A stretch of DNA of 64,000 bases from Ruminococcus flavefaciens (lineage in GTDB: Bacteria; Bacillota; Clostridia; Oscillospirales; Ruminococcaceae), in assembly GCA_902777125.1 (NCBI GenBank), contig CACYSQ010000011.1, forward strand, positions 1-64,000, written 5' to 3'. The position numbers and the translations under genes are program-made. Under the pieces are notes generated by a model. The model was not told where the DNA came from. It saw only the letters and a program-made list of their open reading frames with translations, and did no database searches. Shown piece by piece: positions 24,261-32,265 of the stretch; position 1 is the first letter of the stretch; each line of letters opens with the position of its first letter.

Positions 24261-24288
24261 AAGGAACGGCATCTGCCGTTCCTTTTTT
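24261..24288. terminator. Bidirectional terminator between epimerase gene and rqcP
   Basis: AAGGAACGGC, loop ATCT, GCCGTTCCTT, then TTTT on the plus strand and A/T-rich sequence on the other. Confidence 0.88.
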
Positions 24289-24529
24289 ATTCCACGACCG
24301 TGTAATTGTCTGCCGCATTTTCTTTGGTGGCGTGTTCGGAAACGCTCAACACCTTTACTTTAAGCGGCCTTGTTCCCATGTTTATCTCGATTATGTCACC
24401 GACCTTTACCTCGTAGCTCGCACGGGCGACCTTGCCGTTGACGGAGATCTTCTCAGCATCGCAGGCTTCATTCGCGATAGTCCTGCGCTTTATGAGTCTT
24501 GTGACTTTCAGGTATTTGTCAAGCCTCAT
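24287..24529 (-). CDS. rqcP: S4-domain RNA-binding protein, RqcP (YabO) family
   Basis: 80 residues, almost all one S4 domain: MRLDKYLKVTRLIKRRTIAN, ISVNGKVARASYEVKVGDII. RqcP works with RqcH in ribosome-associated quality control, adding alanine tails to stalled peptides on the 50S subunit. In many Firmicutes it is encoded next to mazG and HU, as here. RBS AAAGGAG. The genes yabP, yabQ and divIC that often follow are absent; the next gene is on the other strand. Confidence 0.88.
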   Translation of the reverse strand: MRLDKYLKVTRLIKRRTIANEACDAEKISVNGKVARASYEVKVGDIIEINMGTRPLKVKVLSVSEHATKENAADNYTVVE

Positions 24530-24601
24530 GGCGTACTCCTTTCAATATTTTTGTTGTCGGACATTCTGCCGGACGGCAGCGTATTGTCATGCAGAAAAAC
24601 A

Positions 24602-24623
24602 AAAGGGCGGATATCCGCCCTTT
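24602..24623 (-). terminator. Hairpin after the HU gene
   Basis: AAAGGGCGG, loop ATAT, CCGCCCTTT, followed on the minus strand by TTGTTTTTC. Likely lowers expression of rqcP relative to HU. Confidence 0.75.
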
Positions 24624-24631
24624 CATCGTAA

Positions 24632-24907
24632 TTACTTGTTAACAGCTTCCTTGAGGGCTCTGCCAGCCTTGAAAGCGGGAGCCTTGCTGGGGGGGCAAAC
24701 CATCTTCTTCTTGGTTCTGGGGTTGATGCAGGTCTTCTCGCCTCTCTCACGGATCTCGAAAGTACCGAAACCAGTGATAGAAACCTTCTCGCCCTTTTCG
24801 AGGGACTCATTGATAACGGCTACTGTAGCCTCGAGAGCTGCTGCTGCGTCCTTCTTAGTGCAGCCTGCCTTTTCAGCGATTGAGTTGATGAGTTCTGTTT
24901 TAGTCAT
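24632..24907 (-). CDS. hup: HU-family DNA-binding protein
   Basis: 91 residues from the ATG at 24907, which has GGAGG upstream; the frame is open further upstream but that part lies inside mazG. Classic HU: MTKTELINSIAEKAG, GFGTFEIRERGEKTCINPRT in the beta arm, and FKAGRALKEAVN at the end. It bends DNA and helps compact the chromosome. The start overlaps the end of mazG by 8 bp, so the two are transcribed together. A hairpin terminator follows. Confidence 0.95.
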   Translation of the reverse strand: MTKTELINSIAEKAGCTKKDAAAALEATVAVINESLEKGEKVSITGFGTFEIRERGEKTCINPRTKKKMVCPPSKAPAFKAGRALKEAVNK

Positions 24908-25721
24908 TTTGATTTTCCTCCGAATCAATAATATTTTTGGCTTTTGCCCAATAAACGTCAAGTTCTTCGATCGGGAGCTTTTTCATATCGAGCTCTTCCG
25001 CGGAGACGAGCTCCTCTGTAACGGCAAAGCGTTTAATGAATTTTTCGGTTGAAGCTTTAAGTGCGAGCTCAGCGTCAACGCCGAGGTGTCTTGCAGCATT
25101 CACGCAGGAGAAGAGCAGATCGCCGATCTCCTCCTCGATATTTTTGGTATCGCCGGCAGCGATAGCCCTGTCGAGCTCGGATTTTTCAGCGCTTATGCAG
25201 GCGACAGCGTCCTCTGCACAGCGGAAGTCCATACCTGCCCGCATCGCGCGTTTGCCAATCTTCTGTGCTCTCATGAGAGCCGGGAGGGATTTTGCGACAC
25301 TTCTGAGTGTATCGGCATAGGTCTCCTGACCCTTAGTCTGCATTTTTATCGCGTCCCAGTTTTTGAGCACCTGATCGGTGGTATCGGCCTTGACCTCGCC
25401 GAAAACGTGGGGGTGGCGGACAATGAGCTTCTTGCAAACTTCATCGCAGACGTCATCGAAATTGAAGGTATTCTCCTCCTCCTCGATGCGGCTGTGGAAA
25501 ACGACCTGTAGGAGAACATCGCCGAGTTCCTCACGGAGAAGCGCCTTGTCGTCGAGGTCGATAGCCTCGATGACCTCACAGGTCTCCTCGATGAGGTCGC
25601 TCTTTATCGACAGGTGGGTCTGTTCTCTGTCCCAAGGACAGCCGCCCTCACTGCGAAGGAGCCTAACGATATCCACGAGGTCGCCTATAGCATAGCGATC
25701 CTTCTGCTGATATTCAACCAT
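24900..25721 (-). CDS. mazG: Nucleoside triphosphate pyrophosphohydrolase MazG
   Basis: 273 residues with two MazG helical domains. The first has GGCPWDREQTH, EETCEVIEAID and REELGDVLLQVVFH, whose Glu and Asp residues bind magnesium; the second has EEEIGDLLFSCVNAARH. The enzyme hydrolyses non-canonical or excess NTPs to NMP and pyrophosphate. Promoter at 25781-25809; RBS AGGGAG. Leads the mazG-HU-rqcP operon. Confidence 0.94.
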   Translation of the reverse strand: MVEYQQKDRYAIGDLVDIVRLLRSEGGCPWDREQTHLSIKSDLIEETCEVIEAIDLDDKALLREELGDVLLQVVFHSRIEEEENTFNFDDVCDEVCKKLIVRHPHVFGEVKADTTDQVLKNWDAIKMQTKGQETYADTLRSVAKSLPALMRAQKIGKRAMRAGMDFRCAEDAVACISAEKSELDRAIAAGDTKNIEEEIGDLLFSCVNAARHLGVDAELALKASTEKFIKRFAVTEELVSAEELDMKKLPIEELDVYWAKAKNIIDSEENQND

Positions 25722-25780
25722 AGAAAAAACTCTCCCTTATACGGGCTGAACTCCGGTAAAAAACCGAAGAGTACCTAATA

Positions 25781-25809
25781 ATAATACCCTATTTTTCGGC
25801 AAATTGCAA
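25781..25809 (-). promoter_or_regulatory. Promoter of mazG-HU-rqcP
   Basis: Minus strand TTGCAA, 17 bp, TATTAT, about 60 bp before the mazG ATG. Confidence 0.7.
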
Positions 25810-25897
25810 CCCATATTTGAATTTTTTGTCAATTTGGCAAAATAATTTGCTGGAATATGTCCCTGTTTGTATAAATATACGGCAAAAATGCCGGATA

Positions 25898-26896
25898 TTA
25901 CTTTAGATCAACAAATCCTACCTTGTGGTAGACCTTTGCAACGGTGCGGGTTGATATACGCATAGCGCGTTCAGCACCCTCGGTGTAACACTTTTTGAGG
26001 TAAGCCTTGTCTGCGATGAGCCTTGCGAACTCAGTTCTCACGGGCTCGAGGTGGTCTGCGACAGCCTCACCGACGGCAAGCTTGAAGTCGCCGTAGCCCT
26101 TTCCGGCGAATTCAGCCTCGATAGAAGCGAAATCCTTGCCGGTAACGACGGAATAAATCGTCATGAGGTTGTTGATGCCGTCCTTGCCCTCGCGGAAGCA
26201 GACCTCCGCCTCACTGTCGGTGACAGCCCTCTTGAACTTGCGGACAATGGTGTCCTTGCCATCGAGGATAAGAATGCAGGCGTTGGGATTTTCGTCCGAT
26301 TTGGACATTTTCTTAGTGGGGTCCTGAAGCGACATTACCTTTGCGCCGACGTCGATGATGTAGGGCTCCGGGAGCGTGAAGAAGTCGCCGTAGCGCTGAT
26401 TGAAACGCTGAGCGATGTTTCTCGAAAGCTCGAGATGCTGCTTCTGGTCAACTCCAACCGGAACGAGATCAGCGTTATAGGCGAGGATATCAGCAGCCAT
26501 GAGCGAGGGGTAGGTAAAGAGACCTGCGTTGATATCATCGGGGTGCTTCTGGCTCTTGTCCTTGAACTGGGTCATGCGCGAGAGCTCGCCGTACTGGGTG
26601 TTGCAGCAGAGTATCCAGTTGAGCTCCGCATGAGTGGGAGCGTGGCTCTGAATAAAGAGAATGGACTTTTCCGGGTCTATGCCGCAAGCCATGAGGAGGG
26701 CATAGGAATTGAGTATATTCTGACGCAGTTTTGCAGGCTCCTGCTTAACAGTGATAGCGTGCATATCAGCCACGCAGTATATGCAGTTGTAATCGTTCTG
26801 GAGGGGCGCCCAGTTGCGGACGGCTCCGATGTAGTTGCCGAGAGTAAAGGTGCCGGTTGGCTGGATAGCGCTGAAAATGAGCTTCTTGTCTTCCAT
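25898..26896 (-). CDS. trpS: Tryptophanyl-tRNA synthetase
   Basis: 332 residues, the normal length of bacterial TrpRS. Charges tRNA-Trp. Class I marks: SAIQPTGTFTLGNYIGAV (the TLGN form of the HIGH motif) at the N terminus and KKMSKSDEN near residue 195. RBS AAGGAG 8 bases upstream. It starts 12 bp after the upstream unknown gene, so both are in one operon. No T-box leader is seen in front of either gene. Confidence 0.97.
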   Translation of the reverse strand: MEDKKLIFSAIQPTGTFTLGNYIGAVRNWAPLQNDYNCIYCVADMHAITVKQEPAKLRQNILNSYALLMACGIDPEKSILFIQSHAPTHAELNWILCCNTQYGELSRMTQFKDKSQKHPDDINAGLFTYPSLMAADILAYNADLVPVGVDQKQHLELSRNIAQRFNQRYGDFFTLPEPYIIDVGAKVMSLQDPTKKMSKSDENPNACILILDGKDTIVRKFKRAVTDSEAEVCFREGKDGINNLMTIYSVVTGKDFASIEAEFAGKGYGDFKLAVGEAVADHLEPVRTEFARLIADKAYLKKCYTEGAERAMRISTRTVAKVYHKVGFVDLK

Positions 26897-26908
26897 TCCT
26901 GCCGCTCC

Positions 26909-27430
26909 TTACTTTGCAGCCTTGCGCTTTTCGGCATCGTCCCTGAGCTGGCAGTTTCTCAGCTCATTGAGAACGCGCTGGTAGAGAACGTAGATAGTGC
27001 GCTTCTCGGGCTCAGTTTCGGGGATAAGACCTGCCTGTATCTCAGCCTTGTAAACGCCGCCCCTTGTGAGGAGGAAGATGTAGTTCGTCCTGCCTGTGGG
27101 GATATCGTACTTAGTGGTCTTAACAGCCTTGGGAACGAGCTGACCAGCGTTTGCAACGAGGTTGTGGGCAGCCTGAACGAGGTTGCGGTACTTCTGAGAA
27201 GCGCCGGAGTATTCGCCGCCGTTGTTGAAGTAGAGGTTAGCGGCACCGTTGATGAAGCAAACCATAGTTGTGAGGACGTCGGCTGCCATAGGGATATCAA
27301 TTACAACACCGTAGACCTCATCGCGCTTGAAATTGGTATTGAAGTACTGTGCCGGGAAGTTGATAGCCTGACCTCTTGTCATAAGGTATTTCTGAGTGAC
27401 AGAATATCTGCCGGTAGATTTATTTGGCAT
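26909..27430 (-). CDS. Conserved-looking protein of unknown function upstream of trpS
   Basis: 173 residues from the ATG at 27430 (AAAGGAA upstream); an in-frame start at 27469 has no site. No signal peptide or membrane segment. The sequence mixes short beta-like stretches (VYGVVIDIPM, TNYIFLLTRGGVYKA) with a Lys/Arg-rich N terminus and C terminus. Codon use is like the neighbouring housekeeping genes, so it is a real gene. I do not recognise the family. Tight linkage to trpS (12 bp) and proximity to an aminotransferase gene do not by themselves give a function. Confidence 0.75.
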   Translation of the reverse strand: MPNKSTGRYSVTQKYLMTRGQAINFPAQYFNTNFKRDEVYGVVIDIPMAADVLTTMVCFINGAANLYFNNGGEYSGASQKYRNLVQAAHNLVANAGQLVPKAVKTTKYDIPTGRTNYIFLLTRGGVYKAEIQAGLIPETEPEKRTIYVLYQRVLNELRNCQLRDDAEKRKAAK

Positions 27431-27501
27431 AATGATTAATTCCTTTCGGTTGATTTCTTTATAAGTCACCCGTTAGCCGGGAGAAAAAGCGGTATTTCGG
27501 C

Positions 27502-28695
27502 TCAGCCGAGCATCTCGCGCGTCATGCGGGAGAGTATCTCCATGCCCTTTTCGATCTGAGCGTTGGTAGGCGTGGAGTAGTTGAGGCGGAAGGAGTGGCT
27601 GACCTCATCGGAGCGGATACTGAACGAATTTCCGGGAACGACTGCTACCTTGTAGTCGCGGACAGCCCTTGTGCAGAACGCGTTCATGTCGCAGCTCTCG
27701 GGGAGGGTACACCATATGAACAGACCGCCCTGCGGACGAACGTAGCTTATCTCCTTTGAGAAGCCGCTTTCGATGAAGCCGCACATGAGATCGCACTTTT
27801 CACGGTATATTGCGCGGAGCTTGTTGAAGTGAGCCTCGCGGTCGATAGTGGTCATGAACCTGTGAGCAACGACCTGAGCCCATATGTTGGAGTGAACGTC
27901 TGATACCTGCTTGCATACCACCATTTTCTGTATAACGGGAGCAGGTGCGGAAACATAGCCTGTTCTGAAACCGGGAGAGATGAGCTTCGAGAATGTGCTG
28001 GAGTAGATGACTCTGCCCTCGGTGTCGAGGCTCTTTATCGATGGAACGTTCTCGCCGGCAAATCTCAGCTCGCCGTAGGGGTCGTCCTCGAGAATGATGA
28101 AGTCGTACTTGCAGGCGAGCTCGTAAACAGCCTTTCTCTTTGCGAGGGACATCGTCCTGCCGGTAGGGTTCTGGAAATTGGGTATGAGATAGAGTATCTT
28201 GACGTTTTTCTCGGTTTTAAGGGCATTTTCGAGCTTTGCGAGGTCGATGCCGTCCTCCTCCATGTCAACGCCGACGAGGTTGACATTGTAGGAACGGAAA
28301 GCGTTGAGCGAACCGATGAAGCTCGGTGATTCGCAGAGAAGCGTGTCGCCCTCGTTGAGGAGCACCTTGCAGGAGAGCTCGTTAGCCTGCTGACCGCCTG
28401 ATGTAACGATGATATCGTCGAATTCCTTGTGGAAGCAGCCCTTCTCGGTCATCCAGCCCTTGAGGAATTCGCGGAGGGGAGTATAACCCTCGGTGATGCT
28501 GTACTGGAGAGCGAGGATAGGGTCATCGCGGAGAAGCTCTGCAGAGATCTGAGCGATTCTCTCAGTGGGGAAAGCCTCGGGCGCGGGATTTCCGGCGGCG
28601 AAGGAAATTACCTCCGGGTCGGCTGTGAATTTCAGTATCTCACGGATAGCCGAAGCCTGGAGCCCGGACACCTTATCGGAAAATTTATATTCCAT
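27502..28695 (-). CDS. PLP-dependent aminotransferase (2-aminoadipate/MocR-type fold I)
   Basis: 397 residues. Fold type I aminotransferase: ISFAAGNPAPEAFP near the N terminus, LQYSITEGYTPLREFL, SGGQQANEL, PNFQNPTGRTMS with the substrate-binding Asn-Pro, EDDPYGELRF with the PLP-ring Asp, and SSTFSKLISPGFRTGYV with the Schiff-base lysine. This motif set is that of the LysN/2-aminoadipate and aromatic aminotransferase group; no GntR-type DNA-binding domain is present. The amino acid substrate is not known; branched-chain or aromatic acids are likely. Own promoter at 28741-28769. Confidence 0.9.
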   Translation of the reverse strand: MEYKFSDKVSGLQASAIREILKFTADPEVISFAAGNPAPEAFPTERIAQISAELLRDDPILALQYSITEGYTPLREFLKGWMTEKGCFHKEFDDIIVTSGGQQANELSCKVLLNEGDTLLCESPSFIGSLNAFRSYNVNLVGVDMEEDGIDLAKLENALKTEKNVKILYLIPNFQNPTGRTMSLAKRKAVYELACKYDFIILEDDPYGELRFAGENVPSIKSLDTEGRVIYSSTFSKLISPGFRTGYVSAPAPVIQKMVVCKQVSDVHSNIWAQVVAHRFMTTIDREAHFNKLRAIYREKCDLMCGFIESGFSKEISYVRPQGGLFIWCTLPESCDMNAFCTRAVRDYKVAVVPGNSFSIRSDEVSHSFRLNYSTPTNAQIEKGMEILSRMTREMLG

Positions 28696-28740
28696 ATTTA
28701 TACCAGCCTTTCGTAATATAAGACAAATAGTCTACCTTGT

Positions 28741-28769
28741 ATTATACCACATAAGTGCTGATAAAGCAA
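28741..28769 (-). promoter_or_regulatory. Promoter of the aminotransferase gene
   Basis: Minus strand TTGCTT, 17 bp, TATAAT. Confidence 0.75.
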
Positions 28770-28931
28770 CAGTACCGGCAAAATTTTAGCGTATTTTGAG
28801 AAATCTCACGTTAAAACTTGTACTATTCGCATAAAATTCCGACGTTCGCCATATATTTCCATGAAGAATGATACGGTCAGATGTTCAGTCCGGACTTAGT
28901 CCGGAGGGTTTGTTATTACGAGCGGCAAGAA

Positions 28932-29114
28932 GTGGGCGCCTTCACTTGCAAGGCGTCCCCTCTGCGAAAACAGTCCACCGGACTGTTTTCTGCATTCCCC
29001 CCTTGCGAGGCGCTTTGTTTAGTTTCGCTTTCCCTTAAAAGCTGAAAGGAACGCGACCAGAGGCGCTGTCTCTGGACTCTGCTAAAGGGTCGTGGACCCT
29101 TTAGAATCCCATTA
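28932..29114 (+). repeat. Structured dispersed repeat, copy A
   Basis: The gap 28696-29190 holds no gene but carries this repeat: hairpin H1 (CGCCTT...AAGGCG, loop CACTTGC), H2 (AAAACAGTCC...GGACTGTTTT), a variable middle, H4 (CCAGAGGC...GTCTCTGG, 29058-29076), H5 (CTAAAGGGTC...GACCCTTTAG, 29082-29104) and the tail GAATCCCATT. The same order is at 41316-41491, with paired base changes that keep the stems. Confidence 0.75.
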
Positions 29115-29190
29115 TCGCAGGGAGTTTTTAGCCGGCGACCCTCCTGTCCCGACCGTAGTGGATAGCTCAGATTATAATTCGGAGGACACA

Positions 29191-30777
29191 ATGAAAAAGC
29201 AGACTTATTTAAAAGGCTCGCTGATACTCATGGCATCAGCGGTCGCCGCAAAGGCTCTCGGAGCGGCTTTTCGCATACCCCTGACAAATATGCTCGGCGG
29301 CGTAGGCATGGGCTATTTCGGCTGTGCCTACAGCATTTTCATGCCGGTCTACGCCCTGATAGTCACGGGTATCTCCTCGGCGGTCGCAAGACTGACGGCT
29401 TCCCGGGCGGCTCTCGGACTTTACAGGAGCGTCCGGCGTATCCGGAGCACTGCCCTGCTCATTTTCACGGCGGCAGGCGTTCCCGCGAGCATTCTCATGG
29501 CTGTTCTCGCAAGACCCTACAGCATCTACTCGTCAGGCGGTCCGGAGGCTGCGGCAGGCATCGTGATGATAGCTCCGGCGGTTGTTTTCGGCTGCATAAC
29601 GGCAGTAGAACGCGGATATTTCGAGGGTCTGAGCAATATGTACCCGACTGCTCTCTCTCAGGTCGCGGAGGGCATCGTGAAGGTCGCGGCAGGTCTTTGG
29701 CTCTGCGGCTATGTCACGGCTCACGGTGAACAGATGCGGAGGCTTTTTCCGTGGGTGACGGATATCCGAGCTCTTGCAGCGGCGGCAGGCATACTCGGCG
29801 TGACCCTCTCAACGGCTGCTGCGGCTCTGTATTTCGGCATAATGAGGCTGTTTTCGGCACCACTTCCGGCAGGGGAGGAACGTCCGGAGAGCCGCCGCTT
29901 TATAGCAAAGGAGCTTGTCCGTGCGGCACTCCCGATAGGTGTTGCGGCACTCATCACCGACCTTTCGGCGCTGATAGATATGTGGAGCATAATCGGCTGT
30001 CTTTCTAGAAACGGAGCGTATGAGGGACTGTTTTCGGGAGCGGCTGCCGGAGAGAGCGCACAGTTCGTTTACGGCTCATTTTCGGGGATAGCACTGACCG
30101 TTTTCAACCTCGTTCCGTCCGTTACGAATATGCTCGGCAAGGGCGCACTGACGAATACGGCTGCCGCAAGAGAGCTTGGCAGTCCGGAAGCCTTGAAACG
30201 CAGCAGTATACAGGCACTTCTCACCGCTGAGGTCATTGCTGTTCCGGCAGCGGCCGGGCTCGGGATATTTGCCCCGGAGGTGCTTGGACTGCTCTTTCCG
30301 AGACAGCCGGAGGAGGTCGCGCTGTGCGTTTTCCCGATGAGGCTGCTCATGCCGGGAATGCTCTGCCTTTGCCTGTCTTTCCCGGTTTTCAGTATGCTTC
30401 AGGGCTTGGGCAGAGCGTCCGCACCTCTGAAAATAATGCTCGCTGGAACAGCGGCGAAGCTTGCCGGGAACCTCGTTCTGCTGCCGGTCGTCGGCGTGGA
30501 GGGGGCTGCCGTTTCGACATCGCTGAGCTATGCGCTGATACTTGCACTTGCACTGCGGACTTACCTCCGGGAAGCCGGTATAAAGCCGGAAGTAAAGCCG
30601 TTTGCGGCGGTTCTGTACGCAGGGGCGATGTGCGCGGGAACGTCCCTGCTTGCCGGCGGAATGGCAGAACGCTTCGGCAGCCTCGCAGTGCTCGCCTGCG
30701 CCGGAACGACCGGCTGTGCAGCGTATATCGCCACCCTTAGACTGACCCTCGGAAAAAAGCTAAAATCCCCGGCATAA
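29191..30777 (+). CDS. SpoVB-like polysaccharide flippase (MOP superfamily)
   Basis: 528 residues from the ATG at 29191 (GGAGG six bases upstream). About 14 hydrophobic segments. The N terminus KKQTYLKGSLILMASA and RIPLTNMLGGVGMGYFG is typical of the SpoVB/YabM group of the MurJ-like MOP superfamily, which flips lipid-linked sugars or peptidoglycan precursors. In spore formers SpoVB is needed for the spore cortex; related proteins act in growing cells. In several Firmicutes it is near mazG and rqcP, and here it is 3.5 kb away on the other strand. Its own promoter is not obvious. Confidence 0.87.
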   Translation: MKKQTYLKGSLILMASAVAAKALGAAFRIPLTNMLGGVGMGYFGCAYSIFMPVYALIVTGISSAVARLTASRAALGLYRSVRRIRSTALLIFTAAGVPASILMAVLARPYSIYSSGGPEAAAGIVMIAPAVVFGCITAVERGYFEGLSNMYPTALSQVAEGIVKVAAGLWLCGYVTAHGEQMRRLFPWVTDIRALAAAAGILGVTLSTAAAALYFGIMRLFSAPLPAGEERPESRRFIAKELVRAALPIGVAALITDLSALIDMWSIIGCLSRNGAYEGLFSGAAAGESAQFVYGSFSGIALTVFNLVPSVTNMLGKGALTNTAAARELGSPEALKRSSIQALLTAEVIAVPAAAGLGIFAPEVLGLLFPRQPEEVALCVFPMRLLMPGMLCLCLSFPVFSMLQGLGRASAPLKIMLAGTAAKLAGNLVLLPVVGVEGAAVSTSLSYALILALALRTYLREAGIKPEVKPFAAVLYAGAMCAGTSLLAGGMAERFGSLAVLACAGTTGCAAYIATLRLTLGKKLKSPA

Positions 30778-30814
30778 GCGCGATACCCATTCAAAATAAT
30801 TATGGGAATTTATT

Positions 30815-30847
30815 GAGGGAAACCCTTTTGAAAAAGGGTTCTCCCTC
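30815..30847 (+). terminator. Hairpin after the SpoVB-like gene
   Basis: GAGGGA-ACCCTTTT pairs with AAAAGGGT-TCCCTC (nested stems). No long T-run; it may be part of a repeat as well as a terminator. Confidence 0.5.
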
Positions 30848-30874
30848 AAACTCCCTTCCTAAAACTTTTATCTG

Positions 30875-30969
30875 GTTTTTTCCACAATGGTATAATAATC
30901 CCCGGAAGCTCAATAAACTTCCGGGTTTTTCTTTTCTACATAAGATGATTATACCATTGTGGAAAAAAC
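30875..30969. repeat. Short inverted-repeat element (MITE-like), copy 2
   Basis: Same inverted ends as 16-107: GTTTTTTCCACAATGGTATA from 30875 and its complement ending at 30969, with an inner CCCGGAAG / CTTCCGGG hairpin. Ends are identical to copy 1 while the inner part differs, which suggests selection or recent spread of the ends. Confidence 0.75.
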
Positions 30970-31078
30970 AAAAATAAAGCCTTTGGAAAGGGGTCTGGGG
31001 AAGAACCTTTCCTCAGAAAGGTTTGCCCCAGTAGGTTCACATAATACTTCCGTATAGGCATCGCGCTTATGCCGGGGA
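30970..31078. repeat. Right-flank dispersed repeat, second copy
   Basis: Matches 108-210 over about 90 bp: CTTTGGAAAGGGGTCTGGGG, then the AACCTTTCCTCAGAAAGGTT hairpin, then CATAATACTTCC. No gene lies between 30778 and 31080. Confidence 0.65.
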
Positions 31079-31080
31079 TT

Positions 31081-31674
31081 TTACTTTTTCAGATCGTCGG
31101 TTATGGGGACGATATCGCTGGCGGTAACGGGGACTAATATGACGTTCTTTTTATCCTCGGTATTTTCGCGGGTAGGGAAGAATCCGACGGTGAAATCGGT
31201 CTTGTCGGGGGTGAGGACAAATCCTGAGACGACGCCGGTGAAGGTGCCATTTGCAGGGATAGTGAACGGGCTTTTGCGGTACTTGTCCGAGAAGTTATTG
31301 ATAGCGTAGAGCTCGGCTCTTACGGCGCTGGAGAGCTCTGTACCGTCGCTGAAAAGCAGGTAGAAGTTATTGAGACGGGTGAGCTCATAGGCTGTATCGG
31401 TATTGTTTCTGATTGTGATGTCGAGGTAGTAGTAATGCTCGCCGTTTTCAGTCTGAGCGCCTGCGTCGATGACCTTGTTGAGGGTGAAAAAGGTCTCGTT
31501 AGCCTCAGCCTCCTGGTTGACATTTGCAGTGACCTTTATCTCACCGATCTCGGGGTGATCTGCGTATTTTGCGGCATTGCTGCTGCTGCTCTTTATATTG
31601 TGCTTGCAGCCGACAGCGGGGGTGAGTGCGAGAACAGCCGCCATAGCGAGGGCTGTGAATCTAAATATCTTCAT
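31081..31674 (-). CDS. Lipoprotein with DUF4352-like domain
   Basis: 197 residues. Lipoprotein signal with lipobox AVGC at about residues 20-23, so surface-anchored. The rest resembles the DUF4352/telokin-like immunoglobulin fold: YYLDITIRNNTDTAYEL, SDGTELSSAVRAEL and TFTGVVSGFVL. Such domains occur in secreted bacterial proteins of unknown role. RBS GGAGG. It stands alone between the repeat region and the rny leader. Confidence 0.75.
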   Translation of the reverse strand: MKIFRFTALAMAAVLALTPAVGCKHNIKSSSSNAAKYADHPEIGEIKVTANVNQEAEANETFFTLNKVIDAGAQTENGEHYYYLDITIRNNTDTAYELTRLNNFYLLFSDGTELSSAVRAELYAINNFSDKYRKSPFTIPANGTFTGVVSGFVLTPDKTDFTVGFFPTRENTEDKKNVILVPVTASDIVPITDDLKK

Positions 31675-31955
31675 ATCCGAAGCCTCCGGTAAAAAATCTT
31701 TATCATTGCCTATTGCGGCACTTCAAACATTATATCATATAAGCGTTAGCGTTATGATATAATCGCCCGATTGCAGGGAGCAAATCTTTGATTTGCGTAT
31801 CTGCAAGGGCATTTAGATAAAACATAATGAATGCCCAACATTCATTATATCACAAACGGACCGCAAATGTCAACTGCCGGGAGCTTCAAAACGCCGCGGA
31901 ATAACAGTTAAATCATAAAAATAATTATCTTTACCGTTTATGCGTCCCGTTGCCC

Positions 31956-31984
31956 TTGACATTTCATTAAAAATAGTATATAAT
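31956..31984 (+). promoter_or_regulatory. Consensus promoter of rny
   Basis: TTGACA, 17 bp, TATAAT. Transcription should start near 31991, leaving a 5' leader of about 275 nt before rny. The part 31675-31955 shows no gene. Confidence 0.85.
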
Positions 31985-32049
31985 AATTATGTTGTATTTA
32001 TTTGCATAATATTACTATGGCAGTATATGCAGCTTTGTTTTACATCATT

Positions 32050-32164
32050 ACGGAGAAACCTCCGTTCATAAATATGATAGCTCGCCGCTTTGGCGGAGGG
32101 TGGAATGAAACAAAAATTGGACGCATTGCGTCCGCAATGTTTTATGAGCCGTTATATCCGGCTC
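32050..32164 (+). promoter_or_regulatory. Four-hairpin leader of rny
   Basis: Four perfect stems in a row: ACGGAG-AAAC-CTCCGT (32050-32065), CCGC-TTTG-GCGG (32085-32096), GGACGC-ATT-GCGTCC (32119-32133) and GAGCCG-TTATATC-CGGCTC (32146-32164). They could be RNase Y targets for feedback control. Confidence 0.6.
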
Positions 32165-32182
32165 TTGATATATTTAAAATGA
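32105..32182 (+). CDS. Possible leader peptide in the rny 5' region
   Basis: A 25-codon frame, MKQKLDALRPQCFMSRYIRL and five more residues, with GGAGGG five bases before the ATG. It covers the third and fourth hairpins of the rny leader, so its translation would disturb them. It could be a regulatory upstream frame, or chance; there is no homology evidence. Confidence 0.3.
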   Translation: MKQKLDALRPQCFMSRYIRLLIYLK

Positions 32183-32265
32183 ATAAAATAATGCGGCATT
32201 TACCGCCTGTAGTAGTAAGGTTTTATGATACAAACTAATATTACGAAAAGGAGGTAATGCACTGT

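Noticed and set aside
26051-27439. 462-codon plus-strand frame antisense to trpS and the unknown gene
   Set aside because: Long but purely a mirror of two better-supported genes; low-complexity Val/Leu/Glu-rich product without start site.
27431-27501. T-box leader for trpS
   Set aside because: The gap before the trpS operon is only 71 bp and lacks the T-box sequence and specifier stem.
32002-32238. 78-codon frame before rny
   Set aside because: No ribosome binding site; the region is better read as a hairpin-rich leader, with at most the 25-codon frame at 32105.
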